Assembly (NCBI RefSeq): GCF_003231275.1
Contig: NZ_QKVL01000019.1
Coordinates: 1 to 64,000, forward strand
Direction: 5' to 3'
DNA length: 64,000 nt
Source of the DNA: Pseudomonas huaxiensis
GTDB taxonomy: Bacteria > Pseudomonadota > Gammaproteobacteria > Pseudomonadales > Pseudomonadaceae
Both the position numbers and the translations under genes were made by a program. Shown in pieces: positions 41,007-49,122 of this stretch. How positions within the stretch are numbered: the first letter of the stretch is position 1; the number at the start of each line of letters is the position of its first letter. A model generated the notes under the pieces. That model saw nothing but the letters and a program-made list of their open reading frames with translations, was not told the DNA's origin and searched no databases.

Positions 41007-41453
41007 ATGAATACTTCACAAAGACTTTCAAAAGAATCGAAAGATATATCAGAAACACTTCCCGCCGGCTTCTCCGCCGAACCGGTAGGTGATGATATAT
41101 ATCATTGGCAAGCGACAATTCCCGGACCTGCTGACTCGCCATTTGACGGGGGAGTTTTCTCCCTCAGCATTCATTTCCCGAATGATTACCCCAGCAAGCC
41201 ACCCAAGGTGGTTTTTACAACAAAAATCTATCACCCCAATATTAGTTCCAATGGTTCGGTTACCCTCAACATCTTGAAAGGTGGTTGGTTACCGACCCTT
41301 ACCATTGACAAGGTACTTCTTGGTATTTCCGCTCTGATGCTAAAACCCAACCCTGATGACCCACTGGTGCCAGAGATAGCACGGCAATTCAAAGAAGATG
41401 ACAAGAAGTACTTTGCCGCGGCGAGGGCACATACCCAAAAGTACGCGATGTAG
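41007..41453 (+). CDS. Eukaryotic-like UBC4/UBE2D ubiquitin-conjugating (E2) fold protein, catalytic Cys replaced by Thr
   Basis: 148 residues, the length of a whole UBC domain, with AGGAG six bases before the ATG. Blocks such as PVGDD, HWQATI, GGVF, DYPSKPPKVVFTTKIYHPN, PNPDDPLVPEIAR and the end TQKYAM match human UBE2D and yeast Ubc4 as I remember them; by eye well over half the residues agree. The HPN motif is intact (Asn78). The active-site cysteine (UBE2D Cys85, in GSICLDIL) is Thr86 here (GSVTLNIL, codon ACC), and no cysteine exists anywhere. Phe62 of the E3-binding surface is Ser63. A normal thioester is thus impossible. The gene is AT-rich (21 G/C in its first 60 bases), unlike its neighbours, pointing to transfer. 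No signal peptide, E1, ubiquitin or deubiquitinase gene is nearby. Confidence 0.9.
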   Translation: MNTSQRLSKESKDISETLPAGFSAEPVGDDIYHWQATIPGPADSPFDGGVFSLSIHFPNDYPSKPPKVVFTTKIYHPNISSNGSVTLNILKGGWLPTLTIDKVLLGISALMLKPNPDDPLVPEIARQFKEDDKKYFAAARAHTQKYAM

Positions 41454-41664
41454 CATTTCATGGAAAAGGTCGCTGAGACGATTCAGACTCGACGATCTAT
41501 CGCAGAAAAGATCAGGAAATGTCCATCGAATATATCCTGACCACACACGTCCAATCCTCGTCCTTTTTGTTGATATAAAAAGACTGTGAATACGTTGGCA
41601 CTGTAGTGGCCAGGCAGTCTTGGACATTGAACGGAATAGATGCCCTTGCGAAACACCACCCACC

Positions 41665-41699
41665 AATGCCCCGAGACTGCCTGACAGCCCCGGGGCATT
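41665..41699. terminator. Hairpin between the convergent E2-like and tpsB genes
   Basis: AATGCCCCG (41665-41673) pairs perfectly with CGGGGCATT (41691-41699) across a 17-base loop; TTT continues on the plus strand. It is 15 bp past the tpsB stop and could end both genes. The 211 bp between the E2-like stop and this hairpin hold no other recognisable feature. Confidence 0.6.
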
Positions 41700-41714
41700 T
41701 CCATTGCCGCTCAC

Positions 41715-43385
41715 TCACAACTGATAACTGAAACTCACCGTGAACCGCGGCCGGCGGTTGAAACTGTCCAGCGCCATGTCCGACATCGGCTTGGCCGCCT
41801 CCAGCGAGATGTTGTAGTAACGCGCGTCACCAAAGCGCAGGCCGAGGGCCAGCGATGACATCCGCGAGTCCTGCACCTGCAGTTCGTTGAACCAGGTCCG
41901 CGCAGCGTCCAGCACCACATAGGGCTGCAGCACCTTCACCCACTCGCCTTCGCGCTTGAAGCTGTAGTTGACCTCGTAGGCCGCGCCCCAGCCCTTGTCG
42001 CCTGACGCTTGATCCACGGGGTAACCGCGGCCGAAGTTCTGCCCACCGAACACCGCCCGTTCGCTGTCGGGCAGGTTGTCGTCGGTCCAGTACAGCGCGG
42101 CGGACACTACGCCTTGCCAGTTTTCGAAGAAGCGGTCGCTCTGTACGCCAGACAGCCGCAGGCGGAAGAAATCAAGGTCGTAGCCCGCGTCGGTTTCAGC
42201 ACCGAAATGATCAAGTCCCTGGTAGACGCCCGCACTGATGATCCGTAGCTGCTTTTCAGTCGCCTTGCGCCAGTCGCCCTCGAAGGCCAGGGCGCGGATG
42301 TCGGTGTTGGTGCTGACTTTCAACGGGAAGCCGATCACGCGGTAATCGGTGCTGTCGTCGACGGCGTAGAAGCGTGCTGAGAGGCTCAGCCATTCATTGG
42401 GCGAGGCGATCAGCGGATGGGTCAGGCCGATGGAGTAGCGGTCGTTTTCACGGTGCTGCTTGAGGTTGATGTTATCGGTCAGCCTGACCACCGCACGGGG
42501 GTCGCTGCGGTAGCGGGATGCCGACAGGATCAGTTGGGTGCCCTCGCTGTCCAGGGACTGCGAGTAGTCGGCGCGGAAGTACCGCTCCTTGTCCTCGCCT
42601 GGCGGGAACAGGGCGCTGACACTCACTTGCTCGGCGACTGCGGTCTGCGCATTGCTGTTGGCACCGAACAGGGCCTGGATGTCGTCGCGACTGCCGTCTG
42701 TGAGGCTCATGGTGGTGGTGAACGGCTTGCGAGAAGCCTGCACCATCAGCTTGCTCGCCCCGTCGGTGGTGCCCGGTGGAGGCACATTGGCCTGCAAGGT
42801 GATACCGGGCACGCGGCTCATCAGCGAGGTGTAACGTTCGAATGCCTGGCGCGTCAGCGGCCGTACGGCCTTGAGCTTGGCCACCAGTTTGTCGAGGTAG
42901 CCCGAGACACGACCAATATCGCCCTGCAGTTCGTAATCGCGGATATAGCCTTCGACCAACACGACCCGCAGCCGGCCTTCGGCGAAATCCTGCACGGGGA
43001 GAAAAGCGTAGGACAACAAGTAGCCGTCCTGCTGGTAGCGCTGGGTGAGACGCCGGGTTGCCTCGATCAGCTCGCCGACAGTCACCTCGCGATCGATCAG
43101 CCCCTGATAGTTTTCACGCAATTCGCTCAGCGGGTAGACCGTCCCGCCTTCAATGCGGATTTTGTGGATCAGCACCCGGGTATTCATCATCAGCGGCTGG
43201 GGTTGAGCGGTTGCCGGACTCGGCACTTGCAGCTTGGGAGTTGTCGGCCTGAAAGCATCAGCCGGCAAGTTGGGTGCAGGCAGGTTGCGTTCGGTTTCGT
43301 TGCTGTTCAGATAGCTTGGGAGCGGCTCGGCCTGAAGCACACTGACCCAGGACAAACCCACTAACGCGACTGCCATCGATCGCAT
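41715..43385 (-). CDS. TpsB-type (ShlB/FhaC/HecB) outer-membrane transporter
   Basis: 556 residues from the ATG at 43385, which has GGAG six bases upstream; an in-frame ATG at 43397 also has a ribosome site (AGGA). Signal peptide with cut near LQA, then a proline-rich linker, POTRA domains (VLIHKIRIEGGTVYPLSEL, YQQDGYLLSYAFLPVQDFAEGRLRVVLVEGY in part) and a 16-strand barrel ending in aromatic-rich SFSYQL. The FGRGYP segment is the barrel lid motif. TpsB proteins export a TpsA partner. The gene upstream encodes a Gly-rich lipoprotein, not a classical TpsA. Confidence 0.88.
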   Translation of the reverse strand: MRSMAVALVGLSWVSVLQAEPLPSYLNSNETERNLPAPNLPADAFRPTTPKLQVPSPATAQPQPLMMNTRVLIHKIRIEGGTVYPLSELRENYQGLIDREVTVGELIEATRRLTQRYQQDGYLLSYAFLPVQDFAEGRLRVVLVEGYIRDYELQGDIGRVSGYLDKLVAKLKAVRPLTRQAFERYTSLMSRVPGITLQANVPPPGTTDGASKLMVQASRKPFTTTMSLTDGSRDDIQALFGANSNAQTAVAEQVSVSALFPPGEDKERYFRADYSQSLDSEGTQLILSASRYRSDPRAVVRLTDNINLKQHRENDRYSIGLTHPLIASPNEWLSLSARFYAVDDSTDYRVIGFPLKVSTNTDIRALAFEGDWRKATEKQLRIISAGVYQGLDHFGAETDAGYDLDFFRLRLSGVQSDRFFENWQGVVSAALYWTDDNLPDSERAVFGGQNFGRGYPVDQASGDKGWGAAYEVNYSFKREGEWVKVLQPYVVLDAARTWFNELQVQDSRMSSLALGLRFGDARYYNISLEAAKPMSDMALDSFNRRPRFTVSFSYQL

Positions 43386-43410
43386 AGGACACTCCATGAT
43401 CCTGAAAAGT

Positions 43411-43437
43411 ACGAGGGAACCAAGGCGGTTCCCTCGT
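43411..43437 (-). terminator. Intercistronic hairpin between the Gly-rich gene and tpsB
   Basis: ACGAGGGAACC (43411-43421) pairs perfectly with GGTTCCCTCGT (43427-43437), an 11-bp stem with a 5-base loop. On the minus strand ACTTTTCAGG follows. It lies 14 bp before the upstream tpsB start codon, so it may attenuate or process the message rather than fully end it. Confidence 0.6.
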
Positions 43438-43491
43438 CAGACTCAAGCGTAGGTGTTGCCCGTAAGATCGTCTAACAACAGTGATGGCTTT

Positions 43492-45480
43492 TTACTTTTT
43501 GAGGCCCCCGGTCAGGCCGTTGAGCAGGCCGCCAACGCCACCGGTAGCTCCGGCACCGGCATTAGCACCCACGGAACCACCGACACTGGTTCCAGCGGTT
43601 ACGCCACCCAGGGTTCCTGTCACGGTACTGACCACGCCACCGAGGGTGCCGCCGACACCGCCAGCGCTGCCCGTTGCACTGCCCACGGCGCCCGTTACTG
43701 TGTTGACCACGCTACCCAGCCCTGCACCGGCACCGCCAGTTCCACCAGTTGCGCCGTTCAAGGTGCTGGTTACGGTGTTGACTACACCACCCAGCCCTGC
43801 GCCGACACCGCCTGTTCCGCCAGTCGCACCGGTCAAGGTATTGGTTACGGTGTTGACCACACCACCCAGCCCTGCGCCGACACCGCCACCGCTGGCTTGG
43901 CCGTTGACCAGACCACCCGCCTGGGCGACCGTTACGCCTACTGCACCCAGTGTTGCGCCAACCTGATCGACTACGGGGTTGCTCGTAGCATTGCCCAACT
44001 GGGTACCAAGGCTGGTTACCGCACCACCGACCTGACTGACCAGCCCGTTGACCGGAGCGCCCAGACCAGTAGCGGCCCCAACCTGCTGGGTCACGCTGGC
44101 TACCGTATTGACGACCGGCGTAACCGCCGAGCTGACTGAGTTGGTCAGTGCCGCAGCCGGGGCGGCCGCGCTACCGCTGGCGACACCGTTACCGCCGAGC
44201 AGTGTTCCCAGCGAAGCCACCGTGTTACCAACACCGGACGTAGCATTGCCAGCAGCGCTCACCACAGCGTTATTACTGCCTGCATCGAAGCCAGACCCGA
44301 GATCCGCGACGACGCCGCCCAGGGTTTCCGGAAGGCCCGTCGAACCACCCGCCTTGCCATCGCCAACCAGACCGCCTGCGGTAGAGGTGCCACCACCGAC
44401 ATTGCTCAGCAGGCCGCCCACCGCAGTGGTCAGGGGATTACCGTTGCCGGCGGCGGTTACGCCGTCGCCGACCTTGTCGACCAGGCCACCAACCTTCTGC
44501 ACCACCGAGTCAAGCGGAGCACCCAGCCCAGTCACGGAGCCCAGGTTGCCAGTGGTGTTCTCCACCAGCGACACGACTTGCACAGCGGTGTTGCTGAGTT
44601 GCTGGTTGAGACTGCCCAGAGGGCCAGTCGTGCTCTGAGTATCTAGGGTGTTGCCCAGCATGGTGACCGCTTGGCCAACCTGGCCGACCAGGCCGCCAAC
44701 CACAGGTACCTGCTCGATGACATTGCTACCGGCGAGTGCCTGTACTCCACTGCCAAGGTTCGCAACACCAGCGCCGACCCCGGAAAGGGTCTTGCCAACG
44801 GCATTACCGCCAGTGCCCAGTTCGCCGAGGCCGTTGCTCACCCCAGTACCGATACTGGTGACTGCTTGACCCGCGGAGTTCACCAGGCCACCGGCGTTGA
44901 CGTCGCCCAGCACCGGCAACGTGTTGAGAGTCGTACCGAGGCTGCTGACAGCCGTTCCAACCCCGGAGACTCCGGTGCCGACCTGATCCAGAACCTGGCC
45001 GGTGATGAGAGGTGTGGTGGTGTTTCCGCCACCGCCGGCGTTACCGCCACCAGTGCCGCCACCGCCAGTGCCACCGCCGCCCGTACCGCCACCGCCGGTT
45101 CCACCATCACCACCACCCGTACCGCCGCCACCGGTTCCGCCACCACCTGTGCCGCCACCGCCGGTTCCGCCATCACCACCACCCGTACCGCCGCCACCGG
45201 TTCCACCATCACCGCCGCCGGTTCCGCCGCCACCCGTGCCTCCGCCGCCGGTTCCGCCATCACCGCCGCCCGTGCCGCCACCGGTTCCGCCATCGCCTCC
45301 GCCGGTGCCACCGCCGGTTCCGCCATCGCCTCCGCCGGCAGCACCGCCGCCGTCTGTTGGCGATGAACCGTCTACTTCACTATGGTGACCACCGCCACCA
45401 CTGCTGCAACCCGCCGATGCGGTTATAGCCAGAACCAGTGCCAGTGCCGTGCTTGCTTTGATCCACGCTTGAGTATTCAT
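43492..45480 (-). CDS. Glycine-rich repeat lipoprotein
   Basis: 662 residues from the ATG at 45480. The signal ends in a lipobox (TASAGC, cysteine near residue 20). Residues about 45-150 are a run of GGT/GGGT/GGGDGGT units. The rest is low-complexity Gly/Val/Thr/Leu sequence with imperfect repeats such as GLGGVVNTVTNTLTGATGG and LGAPVNGLVSQVG, ending LLNGLTGGLKK. Such proteins are often labelled collagen-like repeat proteins, though strict Gly-X-Y triplets are only partly present. It is upstream of the TpsB gene on the same strand. I infer a surface-exposed adhesive or matrix protein; export by that TpsB is a hypothesis. Confidence 0.75.
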   Translation of the reverse strand: MNTQAWIKASTALALVLAITASAGCSSGGGGHHSEVDGSSPTDGGGAAGGGDGGTGGGTGGGDGGTGGGTGGGDGGTGGGGTGGGGTGGGDGGTGGGGTGGGDGGTGGGGTGGGGTGGGGTGGGDGGTGGGGTGGGGTGGGGTGGGNAGGGGNTTTPLITGQVLDQVGTGVSGVGTAVSSLGTTLNTLPVLGDVNAGGLVNSAGQAVTSIGTGVSNGLGELGTGGNAVGKTLSGVGAGVANLGSGVQALAGSNVIEQVPVVGGLVGQVGQAVTMLGNTLDTQSTTGPLGSLNQQLSNTAVQVVSLVENTTGNLGSVTGLGAPLDSVVQKVGGLVDKVGDGVTAAGNGNPLTTAVGGLLSNVGGGTSTAGGLVGDGKAGGSTGLPETLGGVVADLGSGFDAGSNNAVVSAAGNATSGVGNTVASLGTLLGGNGVASGSAAAPAAALTNSVSSAVTPVVNTVASVTQQVGAATGLGAPVNGLVSQVGGAVTSLGTQLGNATSNPVVDQVGATLGAVGVTVAQAGGLVNGQASGGGVGAGLGGVVNTVTNTLTGATGGTGGVGAGLGGVVNTVTSTLNGATGGTGGAGAGLGSVVNTVTGAVGSATGSAGGVGGTLGGVVSTVTGTLGGVTAGTSVGGSVGANAGAGATGGVGGLLNGLTGGLKK
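45020..45350. repeat. Tandem low-complexity coding repeats (Gly-rich tract)
   Basis: Short units of 9-15 bp, in plus orientation built from CCGCCACC, GTTCCGCC and CATCACC, encode the GGGTGGG/GGGDGGT tract on the minus strand. Such tracts can change length by slippage. The proline-rich frame on the plus strand is a mirror of it. Confidence 0.75.
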
Positions 45481-45904
45481 GATGGCGACTCCATAGCTTT
45501 CGCTGCCGCTGCTTGGTGTTTTGTGTTTACGGACGGTCCCAGAGCGGAACCTCCACTTCCGTAACGCCATATCAGCCCCCCAAGCGAGGAGTCACAATTC
45601 TGAACTTGGTATTAACCGTTTATATACGCCGACGATGGCAAAAAAAGTCCTTTGAATTCAATTGGTTGAAAACCTCTTTCAGCCAAGATGATGGCACTTC
45701 GACTTTCGCGCTATATCCATTTGACGGGTAGCTGGCGTCAATTTCAGGTGCATAACGCATGCATTTGCAGCGCAGCGTCTATGCATGAAAAGCGATTCGG
45801 GAAAGCCCGTTGACTACAGTAAACTCCGCGCCCCCTTGCGGGTTTCCACCTGGCCGAGACTTATTCCGGCGAGTTTCGTAGCACTTTTTTCCTGGAGATT
45901 TTCC
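45481..45904. other. Spacer of 424 bp upstream of the Gly-rich gene
   Basis: No gene is supported here. The part 45590-45740 is AT-rich (for example around TATTAACCGTTTATATACG) and probably carries the promoter of the Gly-rich lipoprotein gene. The last 20 bp hold the ribosome site of the next plus-strand gene. Confidence 0.4.
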
Positions 45905-46354
45905 ATGCCTGCCCCTGTCTGGTGGCTGCTTTGCCTGCCCTTTATCGCCGGTGCGTTCCTGCCCTTGCAGGCCGGTATCAACGGCCAGTTGGCCAAACAG
46001 GTGTCCAGCGTGCTGGCTGCCGCCCTGATCTCGTTTGCGGTGGGCACCGTCGCCCTGCTGGCGCTGGTTCTGAGCCAACGTGAGATGCCCGGGCTCACCG
46101 CCCTGAAAGGCCTGACCTGGTGGCATTGGAGCGGCGGATTGCTGGGGGCGTTCTTCATCACCACCGCCGCCTTCGCCGGCCCGCGCATCGGCGCCATGCT
46201 GTTCATGGCGCTGGTGCTGGCCGGGCAGTTGGCGATGGCCATGGCCCTCGACCATTTCGGCTGGGCGGGTTTTCGTGAAGCACCGGCCAGCCTCGGCAAG
46301 ATCGCCGGCCTGGTGTTGATCCTCGGCGGGGTGTGGATGATTCGCCGCTACTGA
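45905..46354 (+). CDS. YdcZ-type (DUF606) small DMT transporter
   Basis: 149 residues from the ATG at 45905. Five hydrophobic segments are seen; the patterns LPLQAGINGQLAKQ, WWHWSGGLLGAFFITTAAFAGPRIGA and LALDHFGW-like (ALDHFGWAGF) match the YdcZ family, often found as half-size drug/metabolite transporters. The substrate is unknown. It overlaps the convergent pbpC end by 7 bp. Confidence 0.83.
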   Translation: MPAPVWWLLCLPFIAGAFLPLQAGINGQLAKQVSSVLAAALISFAVGTVALLALVLSQREMPGLTALKGLTWWHWSGGLLGAFFITTAAFAGPRIGAMLFMALVLAGQLAMAMALDHFGWAGFREAPASLGKIAGLVLILGGVWMIRRY

Positions 46355-48702
46355 GTGACCTGGAAGGTCAGCCGTGCGGTCTGGCCGCTGGCATCGAGCA
46401 CGCTCAGTTCGTACTGGCCGGCCTCGTCGAGGTTGGCCTTCAACAGGTTCTGGCCGGCGGTTTCACCCAGCGGCGCACCGTTGAGGAACCACCAGCGCTG
46501 CCCATCACCACCCAGCGCGGACACATCCACATGCAGCGTCTCGCGGCTGGTGGCCGGACGCCGTAACTGATCGCCCTGACGCACGCCGACGATGGACAGC
46601 GGCGGCGCCGTTGCCGGCACTTGCGGCGGGCACGCCGGGTCGGTCGCCGGTAGCCGTATATCACGTCGCTCTACCCGCGACAGCCATGGTTCCAACGGCG
46701 CTGGCCACAGGGCAATATCCCGCGACTTTGCGCCAGGACACCCCGCATCAACCCGCAAGCCCCGGTCATTGATCCAGACCCGCTCCAGCAGCCCGACACT
46801 CAGCGGCTGGTCCTGTGCCATCAGCGTCGGTGGCGTGGTGCCGTCCAGCGTCCAGGCAAACCGCTGGCGGCGACAGTTGGGATCGCTACGTGCCAGCGGC
46901 TGACCCAACGGCCAGCAGATCGCTGCCACGCCGACATTGGCTGGCACCGCGGGCACCGGCACGGCGATGCCGCGCTGACTGTCGCGGTTGCTCAACACAT
47001 CGTGCACTTGCAGCATCAACGGCGCGGCCGAGGCCAGGCCGAACTGACCAGGCACCGGGGTGCCGTCCGGCCGACCGATCCAAACGCCAATCAGGTAGCG
47101 CGGACCGACCCCGATCGACCATGCATCGCGAAAGCCATAGCTGGTACCGGTCTTCCAGGCCAGCGTCGGACGCTGCACCAGCTCGGCGTGCGGATCGCGA
47201 TCAGGGCGGGCCTGGCCGCTGAGGATGCGCCGCACGATCCACGCCGCGCCCGGCGACAGCAGGCGTCGCTCCAGCAGCGGCGCATCCGGTTGCAGGCGCA
47301 GGCTGGCACTCATGCCGTCGCGGGCGAAGGCGCTGTAGCCGGCGACCAGGTCTTCCAGACGGCTGCCACCCCCACCGAGGATCAGCGACAGGTTCGGCTC
47401 GGCCAGCGCCGGCAGCGCCAGCGGTACACCTGCGGTACGCAGTTGCGCGGCGAAGCGTTTCGGCCCGTAGGCTTCCAGCAATTGCACCGCCGGCAGGTTG
47501 AGCGATAGCGACAACGCTGAGCTGGCCGCCACCGGGCCACTGAAGCCCATGGAGAAATTACCGGGACGATAATCGCCGTAACGCCGCGGCACATCCTGCA
47601 ATAGCGATTCGGAATGGATCAGGCCATCGTCCATGGCCATGCCGTAGAGAAACGGCTTGAGGGTCGAGCCCGGCGAACGCCAGGCGCTGATCATGTCGAC
47701 GTGACCAAAACGACGCTCGTCATTGAGGTCCACCGAACCGAGGTAAGCGCGCACCGCCATGGTCTGCGACTCGACCACCAGGATCGCCGCCGAAGTCCGC
47801 TCGGGAAGCCGCGCACGCCAGCCAATCAGCAGGTCTTCCAGACGGCGTTGCAATACGGCATCGAGAGTGGTGCGAATCAGCGGAGGGCTGTCCGCACGGT
47901 TCAGGCGGCGTGCCAACAAGGGCGCCAGTGCCGGCTCCTGGCGCGGGGCGAGCAGCAGTGGTTCTTCCATGGCTTCGTGGATCTGCTGGCCCGGCCACAC
48001 CTGATATTCATCGAGGCGCTGCAGCACCTTGTCGCGGGCAGCGGTGGCGCGCTGCGGATGGCGGTCCGGGCGCAGGCGGCTGGGCGCTTGCGGCAGCACC
48101 GCGAGCAGCGCTGCTTCGGCGGGAGTCAGGTGCAGCGGTGACTTGCCCAGGTACGCCCAACTTGCCGCCGCCACGCCTTGCAGAGTGCCGCCGAAGGGCG
48201 CGCGATTGAGGTAGATTTCGAGGATCTCGCGCTTGGACAAATGCCACTCCAGTTGCAGCGTGCGCCAGAGCTGGCGCAACTTGCCGGGCAAGGTGCGCGA
48301 GTGTGGATCGAGCAGGCGCGCCACCTGCATCGACAAGGTGCTACCGCCCGACAACACCCGGCCACCACTGAGGTTCTGCCAGGCCGCTCGCCCGAGTGCC
48401 AGCGGGTTGACCCCGGGATGGCGATAGAACCAACGGTCCTCATAGGTGAGCAGGGCCTGGAGGTACAACGGCGAGACTTCCTCGACACCCACCGGGTAAC
48501 GCCAGACGCCTTCGGCATCGGCGAAGCGCCACAACGGCGTACCGTCCTCGGCCAGCACCACCCGGGCCAGATCATCTTCGGGCAGCGGCAATGGCCAGAT
48601 CCGGTCGGCCAGCCACAGCAGCGCCACCAGCCCCAGTCCCGCCAGCAGCACCTGGGTTGCCAAGCGGGCCTTGCGACCACGCGGCAGGGCTACGCTGAAC
48701 AT
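46348..48702 (-). CDS. pbpC: Penicillin-binding protein 1C
   Basis: 784 residues from the ATG at 48702 with GGAG eight bases upstream. One N-terminal membrane helix (VLLAGLGLVALLWLADRI) is followed by a glycosyltransferase domain (EDRWFYRHPGVNP, GGSTLSMQVARLL), a transpeptidase domain (SPGSTLKPF with the active Ser, then a KTG box in WKTGTSYG) and a C-terminal BiPBP_C beta domain. It acts on peptidoglycan in the periplasm. In E. coli pbpC is linked to the alpha-2-macroglobulin gene yfhM; here the two are separated by one small gene. Confidence 0.93.
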   Translation of the reverse strand: MFSVALPRGRKARLATQVLLAGLGLVALLWLADRIWPLPLPEDDLARVVLAEDGTPLWRFADAEGVWRYPVGVEEVSPLYLQALLTYEDRWFYRHPGVNPLALGRAAWQNLSGGRVLSGGSTLSMQVARLLDPHSRTLPGKLRQLWRTLQLEWHLSKREILEIYLNRAPFGGTLQGVAAASWAYLGKSPLHLTPAEAALLAVLPQAPSRLRPDRHPQRATAARDKVLQRLDEYQVWPGQQIHEAMEEPLLLAPRQEPALAPLLARRLNRADSPPLIRTTLDAVLQRRLEDLLIGWRARLPERTSAAILVVESQTMAVRAYLGSVDLNDERRFGHVDMISAWRSPGSTLKPFLYGMAMDDGLIHSESLLQDVPRRYGDYRPGNFSMGFSGPVAASSALSLSLNLPAVQLLEAYGPKRFAAQLRTAGVPLALPALAEPNLSLILGGGGSRLEDLVAGYSAFARDGMSASLRLQPDAPLLERRLLSPGAAWIVRRILSGQARPDRDPHAELVQRPTLAWKTGTSYGFRDAWSIGVGPRYLIGVWIGRPDGTPVPGQFGLASAAPLMLQVHDVLSNRDSQRGIAVPVPAVPANVGVAAICWPLGQPLARSDPNCRRQRFAWTLDGTTPPTLMAQDQPLSVGLLERVWINDRGLRVDAGCPGAKSRDIALWPAPLEPWLSRVERRDIRLPATDPACPPQVPATAPPLSIVGVRQGDQLRRPATSRETLHVDVSALGGDGQRWWFLNGAPLGETAGQNLLKANLDEAGQYELSVLDASGQTARLTFQVTQ

Positions 48703-48794
48703 CGGAAGCACTCCATCAGGGAACCGTAATGGCCTGGCGATAGCCAAAGGCTGGAAGGCAGCGTGAACGCTGTGACGATCATCAGGACACAACC

Positions 48795-49088
48795 ATGCAT
48801 GTAGAAGGTTTTTTCGAGTGGCTGGGACAAGCGATAGGCGCCGTCATCCGCTTTGTGGTGGACGCCCTCAGCGGGCTGTTTGCACTGCTGGCCAACGCCG
48901 GCACGAAGTTCATCGACGGCCTGGCAAGCACTTTAGGCATGGACACTTCGATCATCAGCATCCTGATTCTGATCATCGGGTTGCTGCTGTTGTATTCAGC
49001 GGTCAGAGCGTTCATGCGGGCATCGGTGATTGCCGGGATCATCTGGGCATTGTTGGGGCTGTGGGTGTTGAGTTGGGTGGTGCATTGA
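48795..49088 (+). CDS. Small membrane protein of unknown function
   Basis: 97 residues. An amphipathic N-terminal half (MHVEGFFEWLGQAIGAVIRFVVDALSG) is followed by two hydrophobic segments, ISILILIIGLLLLYSAV and VIAGIIWALLGLWVLSW. It is divergent from pbpC and convergent with yfhM, so it sits between two functionally linked genes on the other strand. No family recognised. Confidence 0.7.
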   Translation: MHVEGFFEWLGQAIGAVIRFVVDALSGLFALLANAGTKFIDGLASTLGMDTSIISILILIIGLLLLYSAVRAFMRASVIAGIIWALLGLWVLSWVVH

Positions 49089-49090
49089 AC

Positions 49091-49118
49091 AGTGGGGGCC
49101 GCGATTGCGGCCCCCATT
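49091..49118. terminator. Bidirectional hairpin terminator
   Basis: TGGGGGCCGC-GATT-GCGGCCCCCA is a perfect 10-bp stem (49093-49116) in the 34 bp between two convergent stop codons. Confidence 0.8.
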
Positions 49119-49122
49119 GATT

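Noticed and set aside
41007..41453. Idea that the E2-like gene belongs to a CBASS or Bil antiphage operon
   Set aside because: Those systems carry an E1-like, CD-NTase, ubiquitin-like or JAB gene next to the E2; none is present, and this protein resembles UBC4/UBE2D rather than the bacterial E2 groups and lacks the catalytic cysteine.
45020..45350. Tandem repeats as a possible CRISPR array
   Set aside because: Units are 9-15 bp without regular spacers and lie in frame in a coding gene; no cas genes are near.
45002..45388. Proline-rich plus-strand frame (PPVPPSPP repeats)
   Set aside because: It is the complement of the Gly-rich tract; the minus-strand gene has a lipoprotein signal and ribosome context, the plus frame has none.
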